The notes: generated by a model from the letters alone, not told the origin. 64,000 nt of DNA from Dactylonectria macrodidyma (GCA_020744425.1 JAGMUV010000007.1:1116001-1180000); one strand, 5' to 3'. Positions 12,240-24,868 are shown, counted from the stretch's first letter. A program made the numbers and translations.

Positions 12240-12460
12240 CGCCATGGTCTAACCGCCCCCATTTTCTTTCCTCACTCACTCACGACACGACGACAACGAA
12301 GACCACGACTGCTGCCACCTCCACCGCCGGACAAGTTTCCAACCTCCTGGTTCCTGCCTCTCAATCCCTCCACCTTCACCTCACCCTCAATCACACTTCG
12401 CAACTTCCTACCTGCCTGCCTGCGGTTTGACTGCAGCCTGCACTTCCCGCGCATCATCTG
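12240..12460 (+). promoter_or_regulatory. Pyrimidine-rich tract upstream of the Wee1 gene
   Basis: The plus strand is strongly C/T-rich (CTTTCCTCACTCACTC, CCTCCACCTTCACCTCACC). CT-rich tracts just upstream of transcription starts are a common core-promoter feature of filamentous ascomycetes. The exact transcription start cannot be seen. Confidence 0.35.
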
Positions 12461-12797
12461 CCTCTCTCTAGCGCCCGAGCCTGCCTCCTTTGCCAAGTCA
12501 TGATATGACCTACGGTTTTCCAGTGAGACTGGCTGTGCTTTGGGATTTTGTTGGGTACTGCCTCGAGTTAATCCTCCTGCCTCGCCGATACGCTGAGCAT
12601 ACCTCCCACCATCTTCTATCGACAATCACTTTGGATCTCGGCACCAAATCACTTCCATGGCCGGCTGCTCCCGATTTCTATTTACCTCTAATCAACCGGT
12701 AAAAGATTCGCACTCGCATATATCTAGCCTTGCTTACGTGGGCATTACTCCCACTGCCCGCGACACACCTGGCCCTCCAACATTCCACGCCTTCACA

Positions 12798-15700
12798 ATG
12801 TCTTTCTCCAACAGCAGTGGCGGCACCCTCGCCCTTCCGTCACCAACGCACGCACATCAGATCGATGTAACCTCAGCCGTTCGTACTCTGCGACGCTCCA
12901 TGTCCAGATCGCCCTCAAAGTTCTTATCTCGGACAAACTCACCAAGCTCGGATAACCTTGAGGGCTCGCACCAAACCTCGCCACAGTCACCCTGCAGACG
13001 TTTTGGTTCAACACCACAGCACCAGCAGCCTCTGCCATCAAACACCCGGTCGGCACCGCCATTCGGATCCTCCACCCACGCAAACGGCCCCAACCAGTCA
13101 ATATTTGGCACTCCTTTCCGCCCCAGCGTCAGGCTCTCTCTCCGCTCTGCAAAGAAGTCCTCGCCTTCGAGACCACTGACACGAGCTCGCGCATCACCCA
13201 AGAGTCCCTTGAAGAGAGCGCTCAATACCGCACCCGACAAGGGCAACTCGGTGCCTACCACGATTATCGCCTTCACTCCTGATTCACCAGGACAGGAGAA
13301 CCTCGTCGCAACGTCTAGCCCTGGTCGGCGCGAAAGCTGCGACAAGCGACATAGTGTTCACCTCGACGTCTCTGGCTCATCGCAGTCTTCTTTCTTCAAC
13401 ACCCCCGATACTACCACTAACGCCAACACCACCTCCAACACCAATACCGATAGCTTCATGGTTTCGAATACCGGTTCCCTGAAGCGCAGTGATGCGACCA
13501 TGAATCTAGACCAACCCAGCCAAGGAAGCCCCGTGGCTAAGCGGCGGAGTTTGCATGGAATCACGGGTTTGGTTCAGAATGAAGACCAGAACATCTTCGG
13601 GTCCAACACCACCTGCTCTCAGAGCTTCTCTATCCACGAAGACTCTGGTTCTGAATATGAACTTTCAGGTGCTGGTGGTGTATCTCTGCGCGACCCATTG
13701 CCCTCTCCGACACCGACCGCCAATGTTCCCAAGCGGTCGTCCTCTTTGCGAAAATCGACCCTCCAGCAACGATATGGCGAACGCGGATCTTTGGGTAGGC
13801 GAACGGGCGAGCGACAGCTGGCTCAAATTAGTGCCGACTTCTCACCAGTCCGCAGCCGACCCCGTCTCTCCATGGACCAATTTGTCCCTCCCCACGTTCG
13901 AGACAGCCCTTTCTCAACCTCGACCACGCCCCCTTCCAACCCCCCTTCCAATCTCATGGATAGCAGAACACATCAACCCCACCCTCTCTCGAAGACCTTG
14001 ACGACTTCCTCATCTGGAGGTAGCCTGACTGAGGAGGCGCCATCTTTCCCTCCCGCGGCGAGGGTTTCTGACCGCCCAAGACCTCATCCGTTTTCCAGAT
14101 CTCTGCCACTTAATGCAACGAGACCGACGCGCGCTAATGACCCTATGAGGTCAATGGCCACTCCTATGAGGGGACAGCTCTGGATAGGAGCTTTCAACTC
14201 TACTGGACTCGTCTCAAAGGTCAACCGCAACCCCGAGGAGGAGGCTGAGAGGAAAATGGCCCCCCCAGACACTCCTTGCAAGAAGCATACAAACCCGTTT
14301 GCTACCTTCCCACCACCTGCTGGTAGCGCCATGAAGAAGAGGGGTAACAACCGAAATTCTTTTGCCGGCTTACCTTCCACCCCATTTAGCAACCCTATTT
14401 CTGGCCAGGCCCCGAACACCTTCGGCAACCCTGGAAAAGGACTGGCAATCTTCCAGCGTGGCAACGCCTCCAGAAGCTCACGCCGTGGTAGTGTGCTGAG
14501 CTTCGATGGAGAGGAACCCAGACTCTTTGGAGATAGCATTGATCTCTCAAACTCCTTGGAGGGTGATGCTCCTCCTACCCCGACCAAGAACACCATGACG
14601 CCCAGCCTGAGCAACCTCAGCAACGTCAGCGAGCACTCGCTTGAGAGCCCCAGTGCCAACCGCACCCTTCCCCCCACCTCGGCTGTTCGTCCTATGATCT
14701 CCCGAGAATCAACCTGTAAGTCGACCCTCAAAACGCCAATTTCGTTGATTACACCAAACAATGCATCCTATGGATTGGCTCGCGTCGATTGTGGGAAGTA
14801 TCCTGCTCTCGGCGCTTCCTGTTCTTCTTTTAGCCGCTCAAGAGCCCGACGAGGTGTTGATCCTCCGGCCCCTCTTAGTGTTGTTTCCATGTCCCGTTCC
14901 TTGAAATCTACAAAAGAAGTATATGCTAAGATGAATGCCATTGATTCAGCGAGTCCAGTTGATGGACGACGAACCCCTCAAACTCCCCAGGAGAGCTTGC
15001 TACCACTAGACACCAGCCGTCTATCTATCTCACAGGCGGGTGAAGGATACACGGATAACATGCCTCCTCCGGTTACCCCGACAGCAGGACGAGATTTTCG
15101 ATCTTCTACAAGCCTTCTCGTTACCCCTGTCAATATGCGTACCAGCAATGTTGAAGTTGACACAAGCCTTGGGTCGAGATTCGACAAGGTTGAACAGATT
15201 GGCCAAGGCGAGTTTTCGACTGTTTATCGAGTGACGAAGTTGGACCACCGACAGATGGCCTTCGATGCCTTGGTTTCAACGACACCCAGTGATGATGACT
15301 GTGAGCGTTCACATACCCCGGAGAAGGGTGAGGTCTTTGCCGTGAAGAAGACCAAGCATGCTTATCAGGGCCCGAAAGACCGAGAGACAAAACTGCGAGA
15401 GGCACAGGTTCTCAAGGCCCTATGCCATGCCGATCATGTGGTCAAGTATGTGGATGAATGGGAACATGGCCTTCATCTATATATCCAGACCGAGTTTTGT
15501 GAGGAAGGCACTCTTGATAAGTTCTTGGGCAATGTCGGTCGGGGAGGTCGATTGGATGACTTCCGCATCTTCAAGATTTTACAGGATCTTTGCTTGGTAT
15601 GTGGAGATTTGGACTATCAGTAAATGCAGACAGCTAACTTATTTTTTCAGGGTTTGAAGGAAATCCACGAGGCTGGATTCATGCACCTCGATTTGAAGCC

Positions 15701-16352
15701 AGCAAACATTCTGGTTACTTTCGAAGGAACTCTTAAGATCGGCGATTTTGGTCTCGCCCAGGAATGCACATCTGCCCATGGAGTTGATGTTGAGGGCGAT
15801 CGCGAGTATATGGCGCCTGAGATGCTCAAAGGCAAAGTTGGCCAGCCTGGCGACGTTTTCTCGCTTGGCCTTATCATTCTGGAAACCGCAGCCAACGTGG
15901 TGTTGCCTGACAACGGTCCGACGTGGATTGCCCTAAGATCCGGTGACCTCTCTGAAGTGCCTAGCCTCACCTGGACACCTTCAATTGAGGTGCAACGAGA
16001 TGCTGCCGGCAACCCTACCGAACTCGTTCACAGCGATGAGTTTTCCAGTGGAAAGACACACGACCCCAGCAACCTATTTGGCTCATTTAAGCGATCGGAG
16101 ATGCAGCAACCCCCCGACTTCATGGTCAATGCGTTCGACCCCAGCTCTCTCGACTCTGTGGTTCGATGGATGACGGCACAGGAACCTGGCGACCGACCTT
16201 TGGTACATCAGGTGCTGGAACTCGAGGGACTCCGATGGGTAGCTGATCACCGTGCCGCCCCTGCAACCGTGTACGAAGGAAGCTGGGGACCTGCAGAGCT
16301 GTTTCCCGTGTCAATTGCTGTCGACAGCGACACGGAAATGACGGATGTGTGA
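12798..16352 (+). CDS. wee1: Wee1-family mitosis-inhibitor protein kinase
   Basis: Wee1 kinases phosphorylate the inhibitory Tyr of Cdk1 and delay entry into mitosis. Exons 12798-15596 and 15651-16352 (54 nt intron) encode 1166 residues. The first ~780 residues are Ser/Pro-rich and low in complexity, with many SP/TP sites as expected for a Cdk-regulated domain. The kinase domain runs from about 790. It has the glycine loop GQGEFSTV, the Lys in FAVKKTK (~846), the catalytic loop HLDLKPAN (Asp 947), DFG at 965-967 and the Wee1-type GDREYMAPE. An in-frame ATG at 12657 would add 47 residues. I prefer 12798 because MSFSNSSGGTLALPSP looks like the conserved start and has a good context. Intact. Confidence 0.92.
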
Positions 16353-17495
16353 AATATCAATCCGCATCAGAGTAAAAAGGTGCGGCGACTTCCATGATTG
16401 CGGCGACTCTGGATATCAGCAGCGTCTGATGGACTGTATAGGCGTCAAAATTTGGGTTCTTGCGTTGCAATACGTATGAGCGATGAGTCGGAGCCGATTG
16501 AGGAATTGGCGACTGAAGCGACTCGGAGAAGATACTACACCTTATCTCATGTGATTGGGTGTTTCTGCCATGATACGATACGACGATACTACGACATCTG
16601 GACGACAGCGGGAGGCTGTTTTCCGCTAAGCGCTTTTTGTCAGATCGGTCGTTCCATGCTTGAACCGGAAATGGACTGATTTCCGGCAGATGAGCTTCGA
16701 CAGGACGACTAAAGCGACTGATTAGGCCGTGCACACCAAGGCGATGCGTGGCCTATTGCAGATTGCATTGCTATTTGCATCTCGGTACCGAGATTGCGTG
16801 TATTAACTACATTTGAAGGATTAGACATGTTGGAATTACATGGTTACCAGGAGTAATAATCCGGAGGAGTTCATGTGACCATCTGCAAGGACCGCAGACA
16901 GGAGGACAAACCAAAAAGAAGGCTCTCGGCCAGAAAGACAAAGGGAGAAAGAAAAGAAGGCGGGCTCATTGCATCAAGGCCAAACCCGATTGTCTATGAA
17001 GACTCGTGGTGGAATCATGTAGATTATATAAATAATGGTAGGAGCGGAGGCATTGGGAAGGCTAGTGTCAGAGCAGCACACAGGATCTCGAAGAGCACCT
17101 GGAGGCAAGGCTGATTTGACTGTTGATGATTCTGATGACGAAATGGCATGAATATGATATGACCAGTTCTCAATGATGAACTTCGTTTCCTCGAAAATGA
17201 CGTGATTCTGTGAGATTGATGAGGACGTGAAATTGCTGGACGAGTGAGATGACAAAGCGATTTCGAGATAAAAGGCCGACGACGGCCCCGCGGATACCCG
17301 CCATGAGGCGCGGGGCTTGCATGAAGACAACAACTAAATTGCAGTAACTTATGAATCATCCATCCACGTACATCATCTATTTACCGGGAATCTGTACGCT
17401 AGGCTTAGTCAGAGACACAGTAGGCGCACCGATCAACGACAAGGAAGAGGCTGCGATTTCGACATTGTCTCACAAGTCTTTCACCACTCCCCACG
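16353..17495. other. Intergenic region
   Basis: This 1.1 kb region carries the Wee1 3' end and the promoter of the downstream oxidase. Nothing else was recognised. Segment 16880-16960 is A/G-rich. Confidence 0.6.
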
Positions 17496-19029
17496 ATGGC
17501 CGTTGCTACATTGCTTGAGGAACAGGCAGACCTGCCTAGTACAGAGAGTACCAACTCGTACTGGCACCGAGAGCCATCTCAAACACTGTTGGGACACCGA
17601 ACGACACAGGAGCTCCCAGCAGCTGCGGACATCGTTGTTGTGGGAAGCGGTATTACGGGCGCTTTTGCGGCACGGGAGCTTGTCAATGGTGGCAGGTCGG
17701 TGCTGATGCTTGAAGCAAGAGAAGCGTGTTGGGGAGCTACGGGAAGGGTGAGTTCTGATGATTTCTTGGTGGGGATGAGACAGGAGACATGAGTTGAGGC
17801 ATGGGGTTGTATGTCCGACAGCGTGAGGAGTTGAGGAATCTCGATTCAAGACTCCCATGGCCGTGGCTGTAGACGGGGAGCTCAGACCTTTGCTAATATC
17901 GAGACAATGACAGAATGGCGGTCATTGTCAACCTCTCATCTATGCCGCTCAGCCGCTTATCTCCCGCTTCGAGCTGGCTACGTTTAGGTTCCTACGAGAC
18001 CTTGTCGCAGAGCACAATATCCCCTGTGATTGGGAGACGGTCGGCGGCGTCCACAACATTCTGGACCACGAGACGCTCGACCTGGTCACCAAGCACCTGG
18101 ACCGTCTCAAGAAGGACTTCCCCGATCTCGCGGATGAGGCTATCATCGTCACCGATCAAGACGAGCTGCGGAAACTCCGTGTTCCAGAAGCATTTGCTGC
18201 CGTGTACCAACCCAGTGCTGCAAAGCTGTGGCCCTACAAGCTCGTCGCTTGGGTGCTGGAGCATCTCATTTCCGAGAATGACTCTAAGCGCTTCAACCTG
18301 CAGACAAAGACGCCCGTGGAGCACCTCCAGCGTGTTGACGATACCTGGGTCCTACACACTGCCCGCGGCCAAGTCACTGCTAAGACGGTTGTGCTGGCCA
18401 CCAACGCCTACACGTCCAGCCTGCTGCCTCGGCTCAGTGGCCTCCTCGTCCCCGTTCGAGGCCAAGTGTGCGCCTTGACACCTCCCGCGGACAGCACTGC
18501 GCTGGAGCATAGCCATGTCTGGGTGGCTCCCGGGGGCGACGACTACCTGGTACAGCGACCGAGCGGCGAGCTGATCCTCGGCGGCGAGCGGTTGAGCGTC
18601 CCGGACGGCCAGGTCGGCGTCTCGCGCGACGACAGCGTCGACCCTACCGTAGGCCGCCAGCTCCGCGCCGCAATGCAGCACGCCGTCAAGCTCAAGCCTC
18701 AAGGCGAGGCCGAGGAGCCCGTCCTCGAGGCTGCATACGAGTGGACGGGCATCATGGGATACTCGCGCGATAGACACCCGTGGGTCGGGCGCGTCCCGGC
18801 TGGGCTGGGAGGCGCCGACGGCCTCTGGATCAGTGCCGGATACACGGGCCACGGCATGCCGGTGACGGCTCGGTGCGGCATCGCCGTGGCTGAGGAGATC
18901 CTGGGCCGTGAGGGCGGTGTCGATCTTCCCGTAGAGTATCGCATCGATGCTGGAAGGGCCGAAAGGGCTCATGGAACCGTGTTACCGACTACCTTGATAG
19001 AGGAGATTCGGGCCTTGATTGTCGAGTAG
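17496..19029 (+). CDS. FAD-dependent oxidoreductase (DAO family, amine/amino-acid oxidase type)
   Basis: The protein is a flavoenzyme of the DAO superfamily (glycine/D-amino acid oxidase and gamma-glutamylputrescine oxidase-like). It probably oxidises an amine or amino acid with release of hydrogen peroxide; the substrate cannot be told. Exons 17496-17747 and 17914-19029 (166 nt intron) give 455 residues. The FAD-binding motif VVVGSGITGAFAARELV is near residues 49-65, followed by Glu in LEAR. The signature ATGRNGGHC is recreated across the intron (GR before, NGGHC after), which fixes the splice. ATNAYT lies mid-protein, and WTGIMGYSRDRHPWVG with the C-terminal GYTGHGMP matches the second FAD-contact region. 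It is tail-to-tail with an acyl-CoA ligase 349 bp away. Confidence 0.88.
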
Positions 19030-19378
19030 AGAAGATTGACAACTATTGACGCATTGTTTTTTGATATACGAGACATGGTGTCTGGTAATAAATAGAAATA
19101 GGATAACGACGATTAATGATGATTGGCATTCCTGTCCCCCTGAAGACATACTCCTATCCCTAACGCATAGTTCATAATGCATCACCGCCAAAGAAGTATA
19201 CACGAAAGCACCACCTGTAGCAAATCCACGAGTATTCACCAGTACAATATCCACCGCAACAGCTTGCTGACTTCGATTCCCCTGTGTGTGCTACAGACCA
19301 AGTGCAGACGTGTCAGAAGTCACGCCCTGCGGGAAGAAAACCACACGGATTAGTAGGCTCGTACAAGGCGCCACCAAC
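19030..19378. terminator. Convergent 3' region
   Basis: These 349 bp hold the 3' ends of two convergent genes. AATAAATAG at 19087-19095 could serve as a poly(A) signal for the oxidase. No other feature was seen. Confidence 0.35.
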
Positions 19379-21271
19379 TCATAGCTTAGGGCGCACCTCT
19401 CCGCCTTGACAAACCTCCCGCTTCGCTCGTTCGCGAAGCGTCTTGCGCAAGATTTTACCCGACTGCATTGGAGGGAGTTTAGCCGAGTGTCTCGGGGGTG
19501 GATGGGTGAAAGGGGTCAAGTTCAGGAGGAGAACGGCAAGATGAGGAAGAAAAACACGCGGATTCAGGAGCTTGAGAGACATACAGGGATCTTGGGGATG
19601 GCGTCGATAAAGACGACGCCGCCTACCAGCCACTTGTGCCGTGCGACGCGGGCAGCAAGCCAGGAGGCAATATCATCTTCAGTGGTGTCTTTGGCGTTGG
19701 GCGTCTTGACAATGTAGCCCCGGGGCACCTCTTCGCCATTGATGGTGACACCAATGACAGCCGCGTCGGCAACGTCGTCTCGCTCTAGGAGAAGAGCCTC
19801 CAGTTCGGCCGGGGCAACCTGCAGACCCTTGACTTTGATGAGTTCTTTGACTCGGTCGACGATGTGGAAGAGTGTGCCTGACGCAAACTCCTCGACGTAG
19901 GCTACATCTCCGGTGCGGAGCCAACGCGTGCCGTCGCCATCGATTACGAATACCTCGTTTGTTGCGGCTGCGTTGCGCCAGTATCCGCGCATGATGGTTG
20001 GGCCTGTGAGCCAGAGCTCGCCAGGCGTCTTGGCCTTTGTGATCTCAACACCAGTTTCCAAATGCACCAGCTTGGCCTGGCAGTTGGCCACCAGCTCGCC
20101 AACCGATGCGTTGGACGATCTCGTCGGGTCCCAGGAAAAGGCCACGCAGGTAGCTTCTGTCATGCCCCAGCCCTGCTTCGCGAAGGAGCCGCTCCGAGGC
20201 AGCATGCTGTTGACCTCCCGCTGCGTCTCCTTGGACAGCGGAGCGGCGCCACACGCAACCATCTCGATGCTGCTGAGGTCGGCCCGGCGAGCGAGGGGAT
20301 GCTTCGTCAACAACACGAGGATGGGTGGCGCTGTGAAGAGCTTGGTGATGCGGAACGCCTCGATGTGAGCCAGCATCTTGGGGAAGTTGAAGGACGGCAT
20401 GACGTAGACGGGGACACCCTCGTGGGGGAGGTAGTTGATGAAGTAACCCATGCTGAAGGCGTGGGACATGGGGAGGAAGCAGAGAGCGGCGGCGCGGTTG
20501 TTCTTGTTCTCGTACTCAGGGTCGAGTTTGTCAAAGTGTATTGCCCCAATGCCGTTGGCGACGTGGTTGTAATGTGAGATCTCTACGCCCTTCGGAACAC
20601 CAGTCTAAGCCCTGTATTAGTTATGTTTAGACCATGGATAGGAGAGTTTTTTTTTGTTCTCTTACCGTTCCTGAGCTGTAGTTGAGGCCGCAAGTCACTG
20701 TCTTGGAGTCTTCTGGTTCAACCCAGACAAACTCGTCCCCCTTCGTTTCGGATGCGATGAGCTCGGTCCAGTGCCTGCTATCTCCCTGCGGCTGCTTCTC
20801 GACTTGCGCAGAGTCTGGAAGGGTAGAATCGAACATGAAAACTCGGTCGTGCTTCATACCAACCAGACTCGCTGCCTCTAGCGCAGCCTCAAAGTTGCTC
20901 TCTACTGCAATCATCAAGCATGCCCCGCTATCTTTTAGCTGAAAGGCCAATTCGCGGGCTACGTACCCGTGATTCGCCCCGGTGAAGACGGCCCCGGCCA
21001 TCCAGACGCCCATGGCGATGGCCGGAAAGAAGATGCTGTTGCCCGAGTAGAGCAGCACGCGGTCGCCCGGCTTGACGCCGTCCTCGATGAGGCCGACGGC
21101 GATACGCTTAGCAAGGAGTCGGCCCTGGGTATAGGTCAGGAAGTGAGTCTCAGGCCGGTCAGCGTCGATCCAGGCCTTCTTGTCGGGCAGAGGCCCGGAG
21201 GGAGACCCGAAGACCCATTGCTGAATGGAGCAGTTGGGGACTGGCACCGAGAATCGGGATTTGATGGGCAT
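19379..21271 (-). CDS. AMP-dependent acyl-CoA synthetase / 4-coumarate-CoA ligase-like
   Basis: The protein belongs to the ANL superfamily, which activates a carboxylic acid as acyl-AMP and transfers it to CoA. Exons 21271-20666, 20604-19585 and 19462-19379 (introns of 61 and 122 nt) give 569 residues, the usual size. The AMP-binding signature YSSGTTGVPKG (~198-208) is recreated across intron 1. GWGMTEA, the YWRN/WLRTGD pair and IVDRVKELIKVKG are present. PKIPSGKILRK, with the catalytic Lys, is recreated across intron 2. The C-terminus reads PKL, a weak PTS1-like tripeptide, so peroxisomal location is possible. The substrate is unknown; 4-coumarate or a fatty/aromatic acid is plausible. The neighbour is a peroxide-forming type of oxidase, but a joint pathway is inference. 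Confidence 0.9.
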
Positions 21272-23449
21272 CGTTGAATGGGATTGGCCCCCGAGGTCTC
21301 AACGAAAGAGGCCTTCAAGATGAAGCAGAGCGGGAAAATACAAGAAGCTCCCCAGTCAATGGATCCTCGAGACGAAGAGCCCGTTTTGGACTAGGGACCC
21401 AAATGCTGATAAGTAGTATATAGGCCCAGGTTGTACAACGAGTGACGAACGCCTGTTCCTCGAAGCGCAGATTCGCCTCCCTGGTGCTGTTCCTCTTGTG
21501 AGTTTGGCTCGCCGCCTTGGAGAAACTTTGTGAAATAGAGTGCTTACGGTTGCAACCTTCCGGCTCAGGCGTGCTGCTCAAGGGCGAGATTTGATTGACG
21601 CAGGGTTTCCCTTCCGTTCTCGGCCCTCGATGCCAAGCCAGACGAGTAGAGTGCCCAGATGCCAGAATCGATGTCTCAATGGAGATCTCAATGGCGGCAC
21701 GTTGGGGCTTACTCGTCTCTGGCCACAATGGTCTCAATATTAACTCAACGGCTTGATTCTAGCCGTGTCGTGCCCATATCAAGGAGTTCGGAGGTGACCG
21801 AGATGGCACATATAAGGAGCAGTTCAGCTGTTGTGTCTCAATCCCTCTGGACTAAAATTAGCCTGGGCCACGCAATAGCACTAACACCAAAACCCCGCAG
21901 GGGCCTGGATCTGGCCTGGGCCATGTGGCCAGCTGATGCGCCATCATTTGAGAAACGCCCAGGGCTGAATAGTCGAGGCATGGGTGATTTGCTGAGTCTC
22001 CGCTTGTCAAAGCCATGGGTTGCGAGGTTTGGGCTGGCGTGAAGACTTCGCGGACCGGGTTTACCTGCAAGAAGCACCAGCTGTGCATTGTAGCTATCAT
22101 CGCATCGTCCGTGTGTAAGTCACCCGTACACTGCATGTGTGTGGCTGTGGCACGCATGTCTTCAATTCCTTGTATTACGCTGACTGGCGTACGTAACATC
22201 TTTCTGTAGCCGAAATAGTTCTTATCGGTGCGAGCCGGCCTGAGTTTGCTGAGCGTGAACGCAAGAGCTATGTTACTTGTCTTGGGCGCGCGGGATGAGG
22301 CGACGATCCCGAAACTCTTTTAAGCTTATCTTGACTCATGATGTGCACCAACACAGGGCAATAACGACGACGTAACTTCACCACCAGGTTGTCAATGGTG
22401 ATAAGTAGGTAGTCGATCCGTCCACCGAAAATGATTCAACGTGCATGATAACTTGTAATGCCAATGTCAGTACAACAGCGAGAGACACACTTGCGGCTGG
22501 AAACGCGCCCAATCGTGGCTTGTCACGGGGTGTAATTCATTTCCGATCTGTTGCACTATGACGCCGGGCTACATGGCGATAGGTCGTGGCAACTGCGTGG
22601 CTCATGGCAATCTTTGAGATGATGCTGCGTAGCAAGCTCAATCTGTATCAAACCCGGTCGAATGCCCGCCGGATGAGTATGACGAACACGAGGCGGCGAG
22701 GTTGCAAGTCGCGTGTACTTGTATCCAGGTGTGTAGCAGTAAGGCCGTAAGGGTAGGCTACAAGTGTTCATTCATGGATGGAGCATGATGCAGTATCACA
22801 AGAGCCATCGAAGGCTTTTCAATCGTCTTGACTCATGACTGGCCACAGACCGAAAGCCGTGGCTAGGGGTGGGGATGGCTACATATTACGTAGAATTCGC
22901 GTTCCCTGTTTCCCACGAGCCATTCTTGCCTTCTCACCTGGAGCATGACCTGAAGAACGACCTGTTAGGCTCAAGTAAGCGAGTGTAGTATATCGTGCAG
23001 CTCACGACCAATACTATGTCAAGATCAAGCAAGACATGCATATTATGTTGTGTTTTGAGCCTGGGAGAGATTGAAGTCATGAGATCAACGAGAAAATAGA
23101 AAGGAATATTTGATGAATGAGTAGATGAACATGCATTGTAATAAGAGCGAGGAGAGATTGAGCAAAGCAGAAGGGAGGCGAGAGAAGAGACAGCAGCTTC
23201 CAATTCCAGTTGAGATCCAGCCAGGTACGTACCTTTTCACTTCGGATCAACTACATCAAGCACCGGCTAGCCCCGACATTCAACCGACCCCGCCAATCAC
23301 GAGAGCGCATTTTGCAAGCAGCTCCAACTGGACGGCCGGATGAGCAACGACATTTTGAAAGGTCGACGCCCTCACGACCAACTCGCACTACGACCAAACG
23401 ACCCCGTCTACGCCTCTCCCCGTCGACGCCCTTCTCCCCATCCACCACC
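21272..23449. other. Intergenic region between divergent genes
   Basis: These 2.2 kb lie between the divergently transcribed ligase and complex I genes. An open frame at 21315-21737 (-) has no family character. From about 23240 to 23450 the plus strand becomes C-rich, as expected for the complex I gene leader. Nothing else was recognised. Confidence 0.6.
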
Positions 23450-24546
23450 ATGGCGAGCAAAATCACCAACTTCGTCTCCCGGTCGGCCCTCCGATGTGCC
23501 TCCCGGGTTGCCCGTCCTCAGTCCCGCGCCTTCTCCCTCACAACCCGCCGACCGAGCGATGTCCTCATGGTGGTAAGCCGCCGCAATCTCCCTCCACGAG
23601 CCCTCCCGGGGGCCATTGGCGCCTCAATTACCGCTCCAGCACTTTGGAAGAGCATTTTCTGGTTGCAGAGCAGGGTTTGCGATGGACGAGATGGCTGACG
23701 CTCCCCCCACAGCACCGAAACACTCCCGATAACAACCCCGAAATCCCCTTCAAGTTCAACAAGCAGAATGAGGCTGTCATTGCCGAAATCCTCAAGCGAT
23801 ACCCCCCCCCAGTACAAGAAGGCCGCCGTCATGCCACTGCTCGACCTCGGCCAGCGCCAGCACGGATTCACTAGCATCAGTGTCATGAACGAGGTCGCCC
23901 GCCTGCTCGAGATGCCCCCCATGCGTGTCTACGAGGTTGCGTCCTTTTACACCATGTACAACCGAACCCCCGTGGGCAAGTTCTTCGTCCAGATCTGCAC
24001 AACGGTATGTCAAACCTACTACGGGACCCTTTCATTTTAGCGAGATATGGTGGTATCGGGTTGCAATTGGTGGTTGAGGACGACGGGATAGTCCCTCGGA
24101 TGTGGTCGGATGAGGACCAACACCATAAGCCTTCAGCCTTTCGACAACCACAGATCCGCTGACAATAAAATTATTAGACCCCCTGCCAACTCGGCGGCTG
24201 CGGCTCAGACTCTATCGTCAAGGCCATCAAGGACCACCTCGGCATCAAGCAAGGCGAGACCACCGCCGACGGTCTCTTCACCATCCTCGAGGTCGAATGC
24301 CTCGGCGCCTGCGTCAACGCCCCCATGATCCAGATCAACGACGACTACTACGAGGACCTAACCCCCACCACCGTCGTCGAGCTGCTCACCGCCCTCAAGG
24401 AGAGCGCTACCGCCGCCAACGCCGCCTCCGTTAAGGTTCCCGCGCCTGGTCCCTTGAGCGGCCGAGATACGTGCGAGAACAGCGCCGGCCAGACCAACTT
24501 GCTGTCCGAGCCCTGGGGAGCCGAGAAGACCAGGGCGGACTTGTAG
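23450..24546 (+). CDS. nuo-24: NADH:ubiquinone oxidoreductase 24 kDa subunit (complex I), frameshifted in this sequence
   Basis: This is the 24 kDa (NDUFV2/NuoE) subunit, which carries the [2Fe-2S] cluster N1a in the peripheral arm of mitochondrial complex I. Exons are 23450-23572 (import presequence, [14 protein letters not shown]), 23713-24004 and 24178-24546. The cluster Cys residues are in [11 protein letters not shown], recreated across intron 2, and [10 protein letters not shown]. Exon 2 is 292 nt, which does not fit the phase of its neighbours. The reading frame slips at a run of nine C (23802-23810): the protein reads EILKRYP before the run in one frame and [14 protein letters not shown] after it in the next. 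One C fewer would give about 260 residues, the family norm. Either the assembly has an extra C or the allele is broken. Confidence 0.88.
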
Positions 24547-24868
24547 AACAAACTTATTTATTTAAAGGGGACCATTTTCACTTGTTTTCTTGGGTCGCGA
24601 TGGAAAGTGATGGAAAAGGCTTCGGAGATGGCCGAGGACTGTACATAACACTGCGTTGAATGCTAGCAAATGGTATAGAAATGCGGATTCTTCCAAACTC
24701 CACGAGACCCTTGGTGTTTTTTTTTTTATCATTTAACTTGATTCGTTTTCGTCATTGATACATGTGAAATATTTCAAAAGCTCGCAAGAAGAAGAACAAA
24801 ACGATTCCTAAGGATTTCTGCCAACTCATGATGCGACTTTTCCACCCATCACCCGGTATTTCCAAGCT
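24547..24868. terminator. Convergent 3' region
   Basis: These 322 bp are AT-rich, with a long T-run near 24717-24727, between the convergent complex I and kelch genes. They probably hold both poly(A) sites. Nothing else was seen. Confidence 0.35.

Larger units (their letters stand above)
8436..12797. other. Long intergenic region and presumptive leader/promoter of the Wee1 gene
   Basis: No open frame in these 4.4 kb resembles a protein. Overlapping frames on both strands at 11590-12100 are products of C-rich low-complexity DNA. The interval contains two G-quadruplex-type tracts (10676-10700, 11477-11507), a TATATA stretch near 10604, and a pyrimidine-rich, purine-poor zone from about 11600 to 12460. 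Such a zone is typical of fungal promoters and 5' leaders. A non-coding RNA cannot be excluded. Confidence 0.6.

Noticed and set aside
14084..14761. 225-codon frame on the minus strand inside the Wee1 gene
   Set aside because: Antisense shadow of the Ser/Pro-rich N-terminal region; Leu/Gly/Val-rich without domain features.
21315..21737. 140-codon minus-strand frame upstream of the acyl-CoA ligase
   Set aside because: Lies in the ligase leader; composition is not protein-like and no motif is present.
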